64,000 nucleotides of DNA from Arthrobacter sp. YD4 (lineage in GTDB: Bacteria; Actinomycetota; Actinomycetes; Actinomycetales; Micrococcaceae), in the NCBI RefSeq assembly GCF_030410515.1, contig NZ_JAUHHD010000004.1:310001-374000 (forward strand), given 5' to 3'. Below, in pieces: positions 44,280-53,372 of this stretch. Each line of letters begins with the position of its first letter. The first letter of the stretch is position 1. The notes under the pieces were generated by a model. That model had not been told where the DNA came from. It saw only the letters and a list, made by a program, of their open reading frames with translations, and searched no databases. The position numbers and the translations under genes were made by a program.

Positions 44280-45388
44280 TACTGGAGTACCCGCCATCCG
44301 CGGTCGTTGAGGGCTTCGATGAGCATTTCGTGTTTGTTGGGCAGGACGGAGATCTCCACCATGCCCACGTTCTGGCCGGACGAGTGGTCCAGGCGCAGGT
44401 CTTCGAGGTTGACACCGATCTCGCCGATCTCGGTGAGCAGCCGGGCGATCTGCCCCGGCGTGTCGTCCACCAGGACGGTGAGCCAGGAGTAGGCCTGCGG
44501 CGGCCCGCCGTGCTTGCCCGGGATGCGGGCCTGGCCGGCGTTGCCCTCGCTGATCAGCTGCGCCAGGTCCAGCCGCGCGCCCGGCGCGGTGGGGTTCTCC
44601 AGCGTGCTAATCAGGCGGTTCAGGTCCTCCCGGACGCCGTGCAGCAGCCCCACCATGGGCCCGGCGTTGGCGCCGAGGATCTGCACCCACAGCGTCGGGT
44701 CGCTCGCGGCGATCCGGGTGGTGTCCCGGAGCCCGTTCCCGGCCAGGGACAGAGCGTGCAGGGGCGTGCCCTGCAGCCGGCTGGCCAGCAACGAGGACAT
44801 CACCTGGGGCAGGTGTGAGACCAGCGCCACGGCGTCGTCGTGTTCCTGGGCATCGAATTCGGCGACGACGGCGCCGAGGTCGCCCGCCAGCGCGCGCGCC
44901 GTCGTGAGGGCCTCAGGCCGGGTCTCCGGCGTCGGGCACAGCACCCACGGCATGGAGGTGAAGAGTTCCCCGCGCGCGGCGACCGGCCCGGACTTCTCCC
45001 GGCCGGCCATCGGGTGGGTGCCGACGTAGCGGCCCAGGTCGGCCCCGCGGTCGCGGAGCTCTGCCTGGATGCCCGCCTTGACGCTGGCGATGTCCACCAC
45101 GGTGGCGTCGGGGTAGTCCGCCAGGGCGCGGGCGACGACGTCGGCCGTCACGTCCGGCGGGGCCGCCACGACGACGAGCTCCGGGGCCTCCCCCTCGAGC
45201 CGCTCCAGCGGCAGGCCGGCGCCGATGTCGACGGCGACGGCCTGGTTGGTCGGCGAGGGGTCGGTCAGGTACACCGGGACGCCGCGGCCGCGCAGGCCCA
45301 GCCCGATGCTGGTGCCCAGCAGCCCGGTGCCCACGACGACCACGGGGCCGTTGAGGTGCCCGCGGCCGTGGGTGCGGAAAGCGGACAT
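44279..45388 (-). CDS. tyrA: Prephenate dehydrogenase with C-terminal ACT domain
   Basis: NAD(P)-dependent enzyme of tyrosine synthesis, 369 residues. Rossmann motif VVVVGTGLLGTSIGLGLRGRG, ASVKAGI, GTHPMAGREKSG with the catalytic His, then a helical dimer domain and a C-terminal ACT domain (YSWLTVLVDDTPGQIARLL), which usually gives amino-acid feedback. Start ATG 45388 follows the rluB stop by two bases. It begins the tyrA-cmk-LPLAT-der chain downstream of rluB. Confidence 0.93.
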   Translation of the reverse strand: MSAFRTHGRGHLNGPVVVVGTGLLGTSIGLGLRGRGVPVYLTDPSPTNQAVAVDIGAGLPLERLEGEAPELVVVAAPPDVTADVVARALADYPDATVVDIASVKAGIQAELRDRGADLGRYVGTHPMAGREKSGPVAARGELFTSMPWVLCPTPETRPEALTTARALAGDLGAVVAEFDAQEHDDAVALVSHLPQVMSSLLASRLQGTPLHALSLAGNGLRDTTRIAASDPTLWVQILGANAGPMVGLLHGVREDLNRLISTLENPTAPGARLDLAQLISEGNAGQARIPGKHGGPPQAYSWLTVLVDDTPGQIARLLTEIGEIGVNLEDLRLDHSSGQNVGMVEISVLPNKHEMLIEALNDRGWRVLQ

Positions 45389-45390
45389 GC

Positions 45391-46593
45391 CTACAGCCCC
45401 ACGGATGCCAGCAGGTGGCCGACTTCCTGCTTGCCGAGGTTGCGGATGCTGCCCTGGCGCTGGTCGCCCAGGCCGATGGGGCCGACCTTGACGCGGACCA
45501 GGCGCAGCACGGGGAAACCGACGGCGTCGAAGAGGCGGCGAACGATCCGGTTCTTCCCCGAGTGCAGGACCACCTCGATCAGCACGTGGCCCGGGGTGGA
45601 GTCGACCAGCCGGAACGAATCCACCGAGGCCATGCCGTCTTCCAGCTCGACGCCGGCCTTCAGCTGGGCGCCGACGCCCTGCGGGAACGGGCCGCGGACC
45701 TGGACCAGATAGGTCTTGGGCACCTCGTAGGAGGGGTGCGTCAGCCGGTTGGCCAGTTCGCCGTCGTTGGTCAGCAGCAGCAGGCCCTCGGTGGCGACGT
45801 CCAGCCGGCCCACGTGGAAGAGCCGCTCGCCGTGGTGGTTGCGGACGAAGTCGCTGATGCACGGCCGGCCGTCCGGGTCTTCCATGGTGGAGACAACGCC
45901 CTTGGGCTTGTTGAAGACCATGTAGACCATGTTTTCGTCCAGCTGAATGCGCAGGCCGTCGACGTGGATCACGGAGGTGGCGGGGTCCACCCGCATGCCC
46001 AGTTCGGTGACGACGCGGCCGTCCACCTCGACCCGGCCCTCGGCGATCATCTCTTCGCAGACGCGACGGGAGGCCACGCCGGCGGAGGCCATGACCTTCT
46101 GCAGGCGGACACCGTCGGCATCGTGCAGCTCGGACTGCGGCACGGCGCCGCGCGGGCCGCGCTTGCGGGTGGGCTTGCGGACCGGGCCGAGGTTCTGGCC
46201 GAAGCGTTCGCTGCCGAAGGCTTTCGAGCCGGTGGCCTTGGCGGCGCCGGCCCCGATGCGGGCCTTGGGCTTCAGGGCGCCGGGGGTGCCCGGCGCCTTG
46301 CCGGCGCCGGGCTTGCGGGCTCCAGGCTTCTTCGCCGCGGGCTTGCCGCCGCGCTGTGCCGGCTCCGCCGGACCCGGGTTCAGGTCCGGGTCAATGAAGG
46401 CTTCCTCGCGCGGCTTGGGCCGCTTGAAGCCGCGGTCGGCTCCGCCGGAGAAGCCGCCCTTGCCGGCGTCGCGCTGGCCGCGGCCGGCGCCGCCGGCTCC
46501 CTGGCTGCGCGGTGTGTTGTGTCCGGCCCTGTTGCCGGCTCCGGTCCGTCCCGAACCGTTACGTGGTGAACCCTGGCGTCCCGCCTGTGTCAT
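45391..46593 (-). CDS. rluB: Ribosomal large subunit pseudouridine synthase (RluB family)
   Basis: Pseudouridylates 23S rRNA. It has 400 residues: a long, disordered Gly/Arg/Lys/Pro N-terminus (about 1-160), an S4 domain (VRLQKVMASAGVASRRVCEE), and the catalytic RsuA/RluB domain with VFNKPKGV and HVGRLDVATEGLLLLTND (catalytic Asp), ending in LHSGKNRIVRRLFDAVG. ATG 46593 has AAGGA at good spacing. It sits between scpB and tyrA as in M. tuberculosis (Rv1711). Confidence 0.94.
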   Translation of the reverse strand: MTQAGRQGSPRNGSGRTGAGNRAGHNTPRSQGAGGAGRGQRDAGKGGFSGGADRGFKRPKPREEAFIDPDLNPGPAEPAQRGGKPAAKKPGARKPGAGKAPGTPGALKPKARIGAGAAKATGSKAFGSERFGQNLGPVRKPTRKRGPRGAVPQSELHDADGVRLQKVMASAGVASRRVCEEMIAEGRVEVDGRVVTELGMRVDPATSVIHVDGLRIQLDENMVYMVFNKPKGVVSTMEDPDGRPCISDFVRNHHGERLFHVGRLDVATEGLLLLTNDGELANRLTHPSYEVPKTYLVQVRGPFPQGVGAQLKAGVELEDGMASVDSFRLVDSTPGHVLIEVVLHSGKNRIVRRLFDAVGFPVLRLVRVKVGPIGLGDQRQGSIRNLGKQEVGHLLASVGL

Positions 46594-46660
46594 GACCCGT
46601 CCTTCGTTGTGGTGAAATCTGTGCGCAGGCTGCGTGGCTGCCCGCTGGTGTGTGGTGCTC

Positions 46661-47329
46661 TTACATGCGTCCGGCGTCGTAGTACTCCGCGATGCCCTCG
46701 AGTCCGGGAAGGTGCGGGGAGAGCTGGGGCAGTTCCGCCACCGACCCGATCCCCATCCGTTCCAGGAAATACGAGGTGGTGCGGTAGAGGACTGCCCCGG
46801 ATTCGGGATCATGTCCCGAGTCCTCGATCAGTCCGCGCTGCACGAGCGTCCGCACCACGGAGTCGACAATGACGCCTCGAATTGCCGAGACCCTGGCCCG
46901 GGATACGGGCTGCCGGTAGGCGATCACGGCGAGCGTTTCGAGCGCCGCCTGCGTCAGCCTGGCCGTCTGGCCTTCAAGGACGAATCCGCCAACCACGTCG
47001 GCGAATTCGGCCCGGGAATAGATCCGCCAGCCACCGGCGATGTTCCGCAATTCGAAACCCCGGGGGGCTGTGGCCACATCCGGGGAACTTCCAGTATAGC
47101 CGTTATACTCCCGCCGCAGGTCCTCGAGCAGGTCCTCGACGACGTCGACGGGCTGGCCGAGGCCCGCGGCGAGCCGCGCCGCCGTCGCCGGTTCGTCGAT
47201 CACCATCAGCACGGCCTCCAGCGCGGCGCGGATGCCGCCGGGAAGATCCGCGACGTCGGGGGTTCCCGGGTCCGGCTGTCCGGCGGGGGTGCCAGCCGGT
47301 CCGGGGCGAGTCTCTGGTCCGGTGGTCAT
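46661..47329 (-). CDS. scpB: Segregation and condensation protein B
   Basis: Winged-helix kleisin-interacting subunit of the Smc-ScpAB condensin, 222 residues. The pattern includes RAALEAVLMVIDEPATAARL, GFELRNIAGGWRIYSR, TQAALETLAVIAYRQPVSRA and the second winged helix with RGLIEDSG. ATG 47329 overlaps the scpA stop (ATGA). It has a short Pro/Gly/Thr N-terminus. Confidence 0.94.
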   Translation of the reverse strand: MTTGPETRPGPAGTPAGQPDPGTPDVADLPGGIRAALEAVLMVIDEPATAARLAAGLGQPVDVVEDLLEDLRREYNGYTGSSPDVATAPRGFELRNIAGGWRIYSRAEFADVVGGFVLEGQTARLTQAALETLAVIAYRQPVSRARVSAIRGVIVDSVVRTLVQRGLIEDSGHDPESGAVLYRTTSYFLERMGIGSVAELPQLSPHLPGLEGIAEYYDAGRM

Positions 47330-48174
47330 GGCTGGTCCTCGTATTCCTCGCTCAGGGCCGCACTGTTCCATTCGGGGTCGGCGGCCGTCCAGTGCACGGA
47401 GAGTTCGCCGAGGGGCTGCAGCTGGTCGAAGGAGACCGCCTTGTCGCGGAACATCTCCAGCAGGGCCAGGAAGCGGGCCACCACCACCAGGGTGGATTCG
47501 GCGTCGGCGGTCAGGGCCCGGAAGGTCAGCGGCCGGCCCTGCCGCAGGCGCAGCCCGAGGATCTCGGCCTGTTCCCGGACGCTGACGGGGCTGCCGTGCA
47601 GGTGCGCCAGGCCCACCTCGGTGGGTGCGGCGGCCTTGGGGGTCAGCGCGGCGCCGGCGAGGGCGGCGAACTGGGCCGGGGTGTGCTTCCAGACCAGGTC
47701 CGGCAGCAGCGCGGCGAAGTGTTCCTCGAGGGCCACCTGGCGGGGGTAGCGCTGCGCCTCCTGTTCCAGGGTGGCGCCGAGCAGGCCGGCGACGTGCTTG
47801 AAGGCCTTGTACTGCAGCAGCCGGGCGAACAGCAGGTCCCGGGCTTCCAGGAGCGCCACGTCCTCGGCGTCCTCGACCTCGCCGGCGGGCAGCAGCCGGG
47901 CGGCCTTGAGGTCCAGCAGGGTGGCGGCCACCACCAGGAACTCGCTGGCCTCGTCCAGGGCCCAGTCCTCCCCTTGCTCCTGGAGCTTCCGGGTGTACTT
48001 GATGAACTCATCGGTGACGGTGGCCAGCGCCACCTCGGTGATGTCCAGCTGGTGTTTGGAGATCAGGCCCAGGAGCAGGTCGAAGGGGCCGGTGAAGTTG
48101 GCCAGCCGGACCTCGAAGCCGGGCTTCTTCGCCGCCGGTGACAGCTCCTCCGGCGCGGTGAGCGTCGCCGTCAC
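47326..48174 (-). CDS. scpA: Segregation and condensation protein A
   Basis: Kleisin subunit of Smc-ScpAB, 282 residues. N-terminal kleisin domain FEVRLANFTGPFDLLLGLIS, then LDITEVALATVTDEF, and a C-terminal winged helix (TFRALTADAESTLVVVARFLA, LLEMFRDKAVSFDQ). GTG start at 48174, five bases after parA. The ScpAB-ParA order is conserved in actinobacteria. Confidence 0.94.
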   Translation of the reverse strand: MTATLTAPEELSPAAKKPGFEVRLANFTGPFDLLLGLISKHQLDITEVALATVTDEFIKYTRKLQEQGEDWALDEASEFLVVAATLLDLKAARLLPAGEVEDAEDVALLEARDLLFARLLQYKAFKHVAGLLGATLEQEAQRYPRQVALEEHFAALLPDLVWKHTPAQFAALAGAALTPKAAAPTEVGLAHLHGSPVSVREQAEILGLRLRQGRPLTFRALTADAESTLVVVARFLALLEMFRDKAVSFDQLQPLGELSVHWTAADPEWNSAALSEEYEDQP

Positions 48175-48179
48175 GGTGC

Positions 48180-49079
48180 CTAGGGCGCGCCGCCGCGCGA
48201 GATCAGTTCCTTGGCCAGGCGGCGGTACGCGTCCGCGCCGGCGTGGTTCCCGGCGTAGCTGGTGATCGGTTCAGCGGCGACGGTGGCGTCGGCGAACTTG
48301 ATGGAGCGCTTGATGACGGTTTCGAAGACCTTGTCGCCGAAGGCCTCGACCAGCCGCGCGATGACCTCGCGGCCGTGGAGGGTCCGCGCGTCGTACATGG
48401 TGGCGAGGACGCCGTCGACCTGCAGGCGGGGGTTGAGCCGGTCCTGGACCTTGTCGATGGTCTCGACCAGCAGCGCCACGGCGCGGAGGGCGAAGAACTC
48501 GCAGATCAGCGGGATGATGACGCCGTGGGCGGCGGTGAGGGCGTTGACCGTGAGCAGGCCGAGGGAGGGCTGGCAGTCGATCAGGACGACGTCGTAGTCG
48601 TCTTCGACCTTTTTGAGTGCCCGGTCCAGGACCTGTTCGCGGGCCACCTCGTTGACCAGCTGCACCTCTGCGGCGGAGAGGTCGATGTTGGCCGGGAGCA
48701 GGTCCACGTTCTCGACGCCGGTCTTCTGGATCGCGTCGCGGATGTCCACCTTGCGGTCCATCAGGACGTTGTAGACCGTCAGGTCCAGCTCGTGCGGGTT
48801 GGTGCCGAGGCCGGCGGACAGCGCACCCTGCGGGTCGAAGTCCACCAGCAGGACGCGGCGGCCGTACTCGGCCAGGGCCGCGGCCAGGTTGATGGTGGAC
48901 GTCGTCTTGCCGACGCCGCCCTTCTGGTTCACCATGGCGATGACGCGGGCCGGGCCGTGGGAGGACAGCGGCGCGGGCTCAGGGAACTCCCGCAGGGGAC
49001 GCCCGGTGGGCCCCATGACGGCGTCGTCCGGGTCGAGTCCGGTGCCTTCCAGGGTGGCTGACCCCTGTTCGCTGCTCAC
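48180..49079 (-). CDS. parA: ParA-family chromosome-partition ATPase
   Basis: Deviant Walker ATPase, 299 residues. Walker A AMVNQKGGVGKTTSTINLAA, VDFDPQGALSAGLG and VLIDCQPSLGLLTVNAL (Walker B). An N-terminal extension of about 45 residues precedes the fold. It is not beside a parB, but is next to scpA as Rv1708 is. The GTG at 49079 is chosen; upstream starts in the same frame would extend by a few residues, and no strong ribosome site is seen. Confidence 0.9.
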   Translation of the reverse strand: MSSEQGSATLEGTGLDPDDAVMGPTGRPLREFPEPAPLSSHGPARVIAMVNQKGGVGKTTSTINLAAALAEYGRRVLLVDFDPQGALSAGLGTNPHELDLTVYNVLMDRKVDIRDAIQKTGVENVDLLPANIDLSAAEVQLVNEVAREQVLDRALKKVEDDYDVVLIDCQPSLGLLTVNALTAAHGVIIPLICEFFALRAVALLVETIDKVQDRLNPRLQVDGVLATMYDARTLHGREVIARLVEAFGDKVFETVIKRSIKFADATVAAEPITSYAGNHAGADAYRRLAKELISRGGAP

Positions 49080-49272
49080 GTATCTATCCACACTTTCGAT
49101 GACGGTGATATTTGCTGCCCGATCCCGCCGCGGTTCGTCGGCGGCGATCGTTATTCCTCCCAAGGTTACAGCCCCCGACACGGTATTCGACGGACCTTGA
49201 CAACCGCCGTTTTGCGCGCCTTGACCTTCTGGTAGAGGTCGAGGGTTGCCGCGGGGAGGCCGGGCCGGGGAT

Positions 49273-49314
49273 GCGAAACCGCCCGGACGCGGCGGGGCGT
49301 CCGGGCGGTTTCGC
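49273..49314 (-). terminator. Hairpin after dctA
   Basis: Perfect 18-bp arms: GCGAAACCGCCCGGACGC (49273-49290) and its complement (49297-49314), with a 6-base loop. There is no good T run, so it may be a rho-independent terminator of weak type or act as a stability hairpin for the dctA message. Confidence 0.6.
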
Positions 49315-49342
49315 GGTAATGCGTTGCGGGTGCGGCGGCCGG

Positions 49343-50710
49343 TCAGGCGTTGGCCGGCACCTGCGGGCGGGCGGACTCTGCGGCCGCTTCGCCGGCCGGT
49401 TCGCCGGCCACGTGGCCGGCGATCATGGTCTGCTCGTCGAACGGGACGGCACCGGAGAGGACGCGCTCCACCTGGCCGCCGTCGATCTCCTTGACCCAGG
49501 TGCCGATCAGGATGGTGGCGACGGCGTTGCCGGTGAAGTTGGTCAGCGCGCGGGCCTCGGACATGAACCGGTCGATGCCGACGATCATGCCGACGCCGCC
49601 GAGCAGTTCCGGACGGTGGGCCTGCAGGCCGGCGGCCAGGGTGGCCAGGCCGGCGCCGGTGACACCGGCTGCGCCCTTGGAGGCGATGATCATGAAGATC
49701 AGCAGCGAGACCTGGGCGCCCAGGTCCAGCGGGGTGCCCATGGCGTTGGCGACGAAGAGGGAGGCCATGGTCAGGTAGATCGCGGTGCCGTCCAGGTTGA
49801 AGGAGTAGCCGGTGGGGACGGTGACGCCGACGACCGGCTTGGAAACACCCAGGTGTTCCATCTTGGCGATCAGGCGGGGCAGGGCGGCCTCGGAGGAGGA
49901 GGTGGAGAAGATCAGCAGGTATTCGCGGCCCAGGTACTTCATCAGGCGGAAGATGTTGACGCCGGAGACGACCTGCAGGATACCGCCGAGGATCACGACG
50001 ATGAACACGGCGCAGGTGATGTAGAAGGCGACCATCAGGGTGGCCATGCTGATGATGGCCTGGACGCCGGTGGCGCCGACGACGGCGGCGATGGCGCCGA
50101 AGGCACCCACCGGGGCGAGCCACATGATCATGATCAGGATGCGGAAGACGAGGGCCTGGCCGTGGCCGATGGCCTTGAGGATCGGGGCGCCCTGGGTGCC
50201 CATCTTCTGCAGCGCGAAGCCGACCAGGATGGCGGCGAGGAGGGTCGGCAGGACGGGGATGTCGCCGGGGATGATGCCGAGCAGGAAGTCGACGGTGCTG
50301 TCCGTGGCAGCCTTCTTGTTCGGATCGTACGGGGCAAGCTTCAAGCCGGTGCCCGGGTGGATCAGGTTGCCGACGACCAGGCCGATGGCCAGGGCGAAGG
50401 TGGACATGACGATGAAGTAGCCCAGGGCCAGGCCGCCGACCTTGCCGACGGTGGCCGCCTTGGCGATGGAACCGATGCCCAGGACGATGGTGCAGAAGAT
50501 GACCGGGGCGATCATCATCTTGATCAGCTTGATGAACCCGTCGCCGAGGGGCTTGAGGGACTTTCCGACCTCGGGGAACATCAGGCCGACGACGGCGCCG
50601 AGGACGACGGCCACGATGACCGCGATGTACAGGTAGTGGGACTTGTCCAGCCCCTTGCGCTTGACCGGCGCCGCGGCCGTTGCCGCTGACTCTCCTCGTT
50701 GAGAGGCCAT
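49343..50710 (-). CDS. dctA: C4-dicarboxylate:cation symporter DctA
   Basis: Membrane transporter of the DAACS (glutamate/aspartate:cation) family that takes up succinate, fumarate and malate. It has 455 residues and about eight membrane segments, with VIFCTIVLGIGSIAK, the SSSEAALPRLI serine-rich reentrant loop, TGYSFNLDGTAIYLT and NFTGNAVATILIG. AAGGAG precedes the ATG. It is divergent from a CitA/DcuS-type sensor kinase, which probably controls it. Confidence 0.94.
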   Translation of the reverse strand: MASQRGESAATAAAPVKRKGLDKSHYLYIAVIVAVVLGAVVGLMFPEVGKSLKPLGDGFIKLIKMMIAPVIFCTIVLGIGSIAKAATVGKVGGLALGYFIVMSTFALAIGLVVGNLIHPGTGLKLAPYDPNKKAATDSTVDFLLGIIPGDIPVLPTLLAAILVGFALQKMGTQGAPILKAIGHGQALVFRILIMIMWLAPVGAFGAIAAVVGATGVQAIISMATLMVAFYITCAVFIVVILGGILQVVSGVNIFRLMKYLGREYLLIFSTSSSEAALPRLIAKMEHLGVSKPVVGVTVPTGYSFNLDGTAIYLTMASLFVANAMGTPLDLGAQVSLLIFMIIASKGAAGVTGAGLATLAAGLQAHRPELLGGVGMIVGIDRFMSEARALTNFTGNAVATILIGTWVKEIDGGQVERVLSGAVPFDEQTMIAGHVAGEPAGEAAAESARPQVPANA

Positions 50711-50797
50711 GGTATTTCTCCTTGGATAGGCTGGACGTCGATGCTGTCCGTGGACGCATCCGTCCTTTCTGCGTGTTCCTCCATCATTGGGTACGGA

Positions 50798-50811
50798 GTG
50801 ACGCGCATCAC
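50798..50811. promoter_or_regulatory. Inverted repeat in the dctA / sensor kinase promoter region
   Basis: GTGACGCGCATCAC (50798-50811) is a palindrome of the form GTGA-N-GCGC-N-TCAC. It lies in the 134-bp region between the divergent dctA and sensor kinase starts. A target of the response regulator at 52628 is plausible; seen as a repeat, not proven as a site. Confidence 0.4.
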
Positions 50812-50844
50812 CGTTGCGTTCATATTGGTCATGGAGGGTGCACT

Positions 50845-52635
50845 TTGATCCACTGGAGCATCGCCCGGCGCCTGTTCGTGGCCCATCTGCTGTTCATGCT
50901 GGCGCTGACCGCCGTCGTCGGGACCGCCACCTATGTGGACGCACGGGACCACGCGTACCAGGAGGCCGGGCGGCGGATGGCCGGGATCGCCACCTCGGTG
51001 GCGGACAACCCGCTGGTCCTGCAGGCCGCCGCGGCGCCGAACCCGTCGGCGCTGCTGCAGCCCTACTCCATGGAGGTGATGCGGGACGCCCAGGCCGACT
51101 TCATCACGATCATGGCCCCGGACCGGACCCGCTGGACCCACCCCCGGGACGAGGAGCTGGGCAAACCGTACATCGGGTCTATCGATGCGGCGTTGCAGGG
51201 CCGGGTCTTCACGGAGATCATGGCCGGCACGCTGGGCCCCTCGGTGCGCACGATCGCCCCGGTAAAGGACGCCAACGGCACGGTCAAGGCGCTGGTGGCG
51301 GCGGGCGTGACCGTGGGAACGGTGGACGTGGCGTTCTCCGGCCGGCTGCCGGCCCTGCTGGTGATCGCGGCGGCGCTGCTGGCAGGCGGCTCGGTGGCGT
51401 CCTGGCTGCTGGGCCGGTACCTGCGGCGCGTGACCCGGGGCTGGGGCCCGGAGCAGCTGGCCCAGCTGTTTGCCTACTACGAGTCCGTGCTGCACTCGGT
51501 GCGTGAGGGCGTGATCCTGATCAACCCGCGCGGCCGGGTGGTGATGTACAACGACCAGGCGGCGGCGCTGCTGGGCGTGCCGCCGCGGCCCGCGGACGCG
51601 GCGGTGGACGCCGACGGCGGTGCCGCCCTGGGCATCACCCGCAGCGCAAACCACGGCGCGGACCACGGCGCAAACCACAGCGCGGACCGGGACGGCGTCG
51701 GCCGCCCGGCCGACGCCCCCTCACTGGCGGAGCTGCCGCTGGCGCCGAGCCTGCGGGAGCTGTTCCGGTCCGGGCGGTTGGCCCAGGACGAAATCCACCT
51801 CACCGGCGAGCGCGTGCTGGTGGTCAATCAGGGCCCCGCGGTGGGTCCCGCTCCGGGGCCGCTGGCAGCCTCGCGGGGGGCCCGGCGGCAGCGGGGGTCG
51901 TCGCGGCGGCCGGTCTTCGGGACGGTGGCCACCATCCGGGACCGGACCGAGATCGAGTCCCTGGGCAGCGAGCTGGAGACCATGCGGACGCTCTCGGACG
52001 CGCTGCGGGCGCAGACACACGAGCACGCCAACCGGCTGCACACCATCGTCTCGCTGATGGAGCTGGGCCGGGACGCCGAGGCGCTGGACTTCGCCACCAA
52101 GGATCTGGAGCTGTCCCAGCGGCTCACCGATGACTTGGTGGGCTCCATCGAGGAGCCGGTACTGGCGGCCCTGGTGATGGGCAAGTCCGCCCAGGCGCAC
52201 GAACGCGGCGTGGAGCTGATTCTCACCACGGCCGGCTCCACCGCCGTGACCGGCCTGGCCGTGCAGGACCTGGTGACCATCCTGGGCAACCTGCTGGACA
52301 ATGCGATCGACGCCGCCGCGGACGCTCCCCCGCCGCGGCTGGTGGAGCTGACAGTCACCGCCGGGCCGGAAGCTCTGGAGATTACCGTGGAGGACAGCGG
52401 GCCCGGCATCGACCCGGCGGCGGTGGACGACGTCGTCCGGCATGGCTTCAGCACCAAGGAGTCCGGGCCCTTCGGCCGCGGACTTGGCCTGGCGCTGGTC
52501 CGGCAGGCGGTCCGGCGGCTGGGCGGTACCATGACAATCACCAGCCCGGCCGGGGCGCTGTTCCGGGTCAGCCTGCCGACGGGGCAGGCCGCGGGGAACG
52601 CGGCGGCCGGTATTGCAGAGGGACACCATGAATGA
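50845..52635 (+). CDS. CitA/DcuS-family sensor histidine kinase
   Basis: Membrane sensor of di- or tricarboxylates, 596 residues. Membrane helices at about 10-30 and 168-190 flank an extracytoplasmic sensor domain with the family pattern ADFITIMAPDRTRWTHP and LGKPYIGS. Then a PAS domain (about 215-260) with an inserted low-complexity His/Asn/Ala stretch (NHGADHGANHSAD), a dimerisation helix with THEHANRLHTI (phospho-His His392) and an ATPase domain (LLDNAIDAA, EDSGPGIDP, GRGLGLALV). The start is TTG 50845, with GGAGG seven bases before it. It overlaps the regulator by 8 bp. Confidence 0.9.
   Translation: MIHWSIARRLFVAHLLFMLALTAVVGTATYVDARDHAYQEAGRRMAGIATSVADNPLVLQAAAAPNPSALLQPYSMEVMRDAQADFITIMAPDRTRWTHPRDEELGKPYIGSIDAALQGRVFTEIMAGTLGPSVRTIAPVKDANGTVKALVAAGVTVGTVDVAFSGRLPALLVIAAALLAGGSVASWLLGRYLRRVTRGWGPEQLAQLFAYYESVLHSVREGVILINPRGRVVMYNDQAAALLGVPPRPADAAVDADGGAALGITRSANHGADHGANHSADRDGVGRPADAPSLAELPLAPSLRELFRSGRLAQDEIHLTGERVLVVNQGPAVGPAPGPLAASRGARRQRGSSRRPVFGTVATIRDRTEIESLGSELETMRTLSDALRAQTHEHANRLHTIVSLMELGRDAEALDFATKDLELSQRLTDDLVGSIEEPVLAALVMGKSAQAHERGVELILTTAGSTAVTGLAVQDLVTILGNLLDNAIDAAADAPPPRLVELTVTAGPEALEITVEDSGPGIDPAAVDDVVRHGFSTKESGPFGRGLGLALVRQAVRRLGGTMTITSPAGALFRVSLPTGQAAGNAAAGIAEGHHE
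51649..51690 (+). repeat. 12-bp tandem repeat in the sensor kinase gene
   Basis: Three and a half units of a 12-bp repeat (AACCACGGCGCG, GACCACGGCGCA, AACCACAGCGCG, GACCGG) from 51649. They encode a repeated His/Ala motif in the cytoplasmic PAS region. Unit length keeps the frame. Confidence 0.85.
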
Positions 52636-53347
52636 GATCCGTGTGCTCGTCGTCGAGGACGAGCCGATCGCGGCCGCCGCGCACGCCGCGTACATCGGCC
52701 GGCTGGAGGGCTTCACCCTCGCCGGATCCGCCCCGGACGGGCAGTCGGCCCTGCGCCTGCTGACGGAGCTCAACGCCGCGGGCCAGCCGGTGGAGCTGGT
52801 CCTGCTGGATATGAACCTGCCGGACCTGCACGGTCTGGACATCGCCCGCCGGATGCGCACCGCCGGGCTCTTCGCGGACATCATCGCCATCACCGCCGTG
52901 CGTGAACTGAACATCGTCCGCAGCGCCGTGGCCACCGGCGTCGTGCAGTACCTGATCAAACCCTTCACCTTCGCCACCTTCGCGGACAAGCTGCGGAGTT
53001 ACCGGCAGTTCCGTGAGCAGCTGGCCTCCCCCGCTGCCGGCGGACCAGGGACCGGGGCCTCGCAGAGCGACGTGGACCAGGCGTTCGCGAGCCTGCGCGC
53101 CCCCTCGGAGCTGCCGCTGCCCAAGGGACTCGCCTCCTCCACCCTGGAGTCGGTGCAGGAGTTCATGAAGCGCCAGGCCGGGGCCGTGTCCGCCAGCGAG
53201 GTGATGGAGGCCCTGGGCATGTCCCGGGTGACCGCCCGCCGCTATCTGGAGTACCTGGCCGACGCCGGGACGGTCGCCCGCACGGCCCGCTATGGCGCGC
53301 CGGGCCGGCCGGAGAACGAATACCGCTGGAGCCGGCCGGCGTCCTAG
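52628..53347 (+). CDS. CitB/DcuR-family response regulator
   Basis: Two-component transcription factor, 239 residues. Receiver with acidic pair (VEDEP), phospho-acceptor Asp61 in LLDMNLPDLHGLD, and Lys in QYLIKPFTF; then a linker and a C-terminal helix-turn-helix (VSASEVMEALGMSRVTARRYLEYL). ATG 52628 has GAGGGA upstream. It is co-translated with the sensor kinase and probably acts on dctA. The longer open frame start at 52613 has no ribosome site. Confidence 0.92.
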   Translation: MNEIRVLVVEDEPIAAAAHAAYIGRLEGFTLAGSAPDGQSALRLLTELNAAGQPVELVLLDMNLPDLHGLDIARRMRTAGLFADIIAITAVRELNIVRSAVATGVVQYLIKPFTFATFADKLRSYRQFREQLASPAAGGPGTGASQSDVDQAFASLRAPSELPLPKGLASSTLESVQEFMKRQAGAVSASEVMEALGMSRVTARRYLEYLADAGTVARTARYGAPGRPENEYRWSRPAS

Positions 53348-53372
53348 GAGCCGCTTTCCAGGACCGCGCCGT

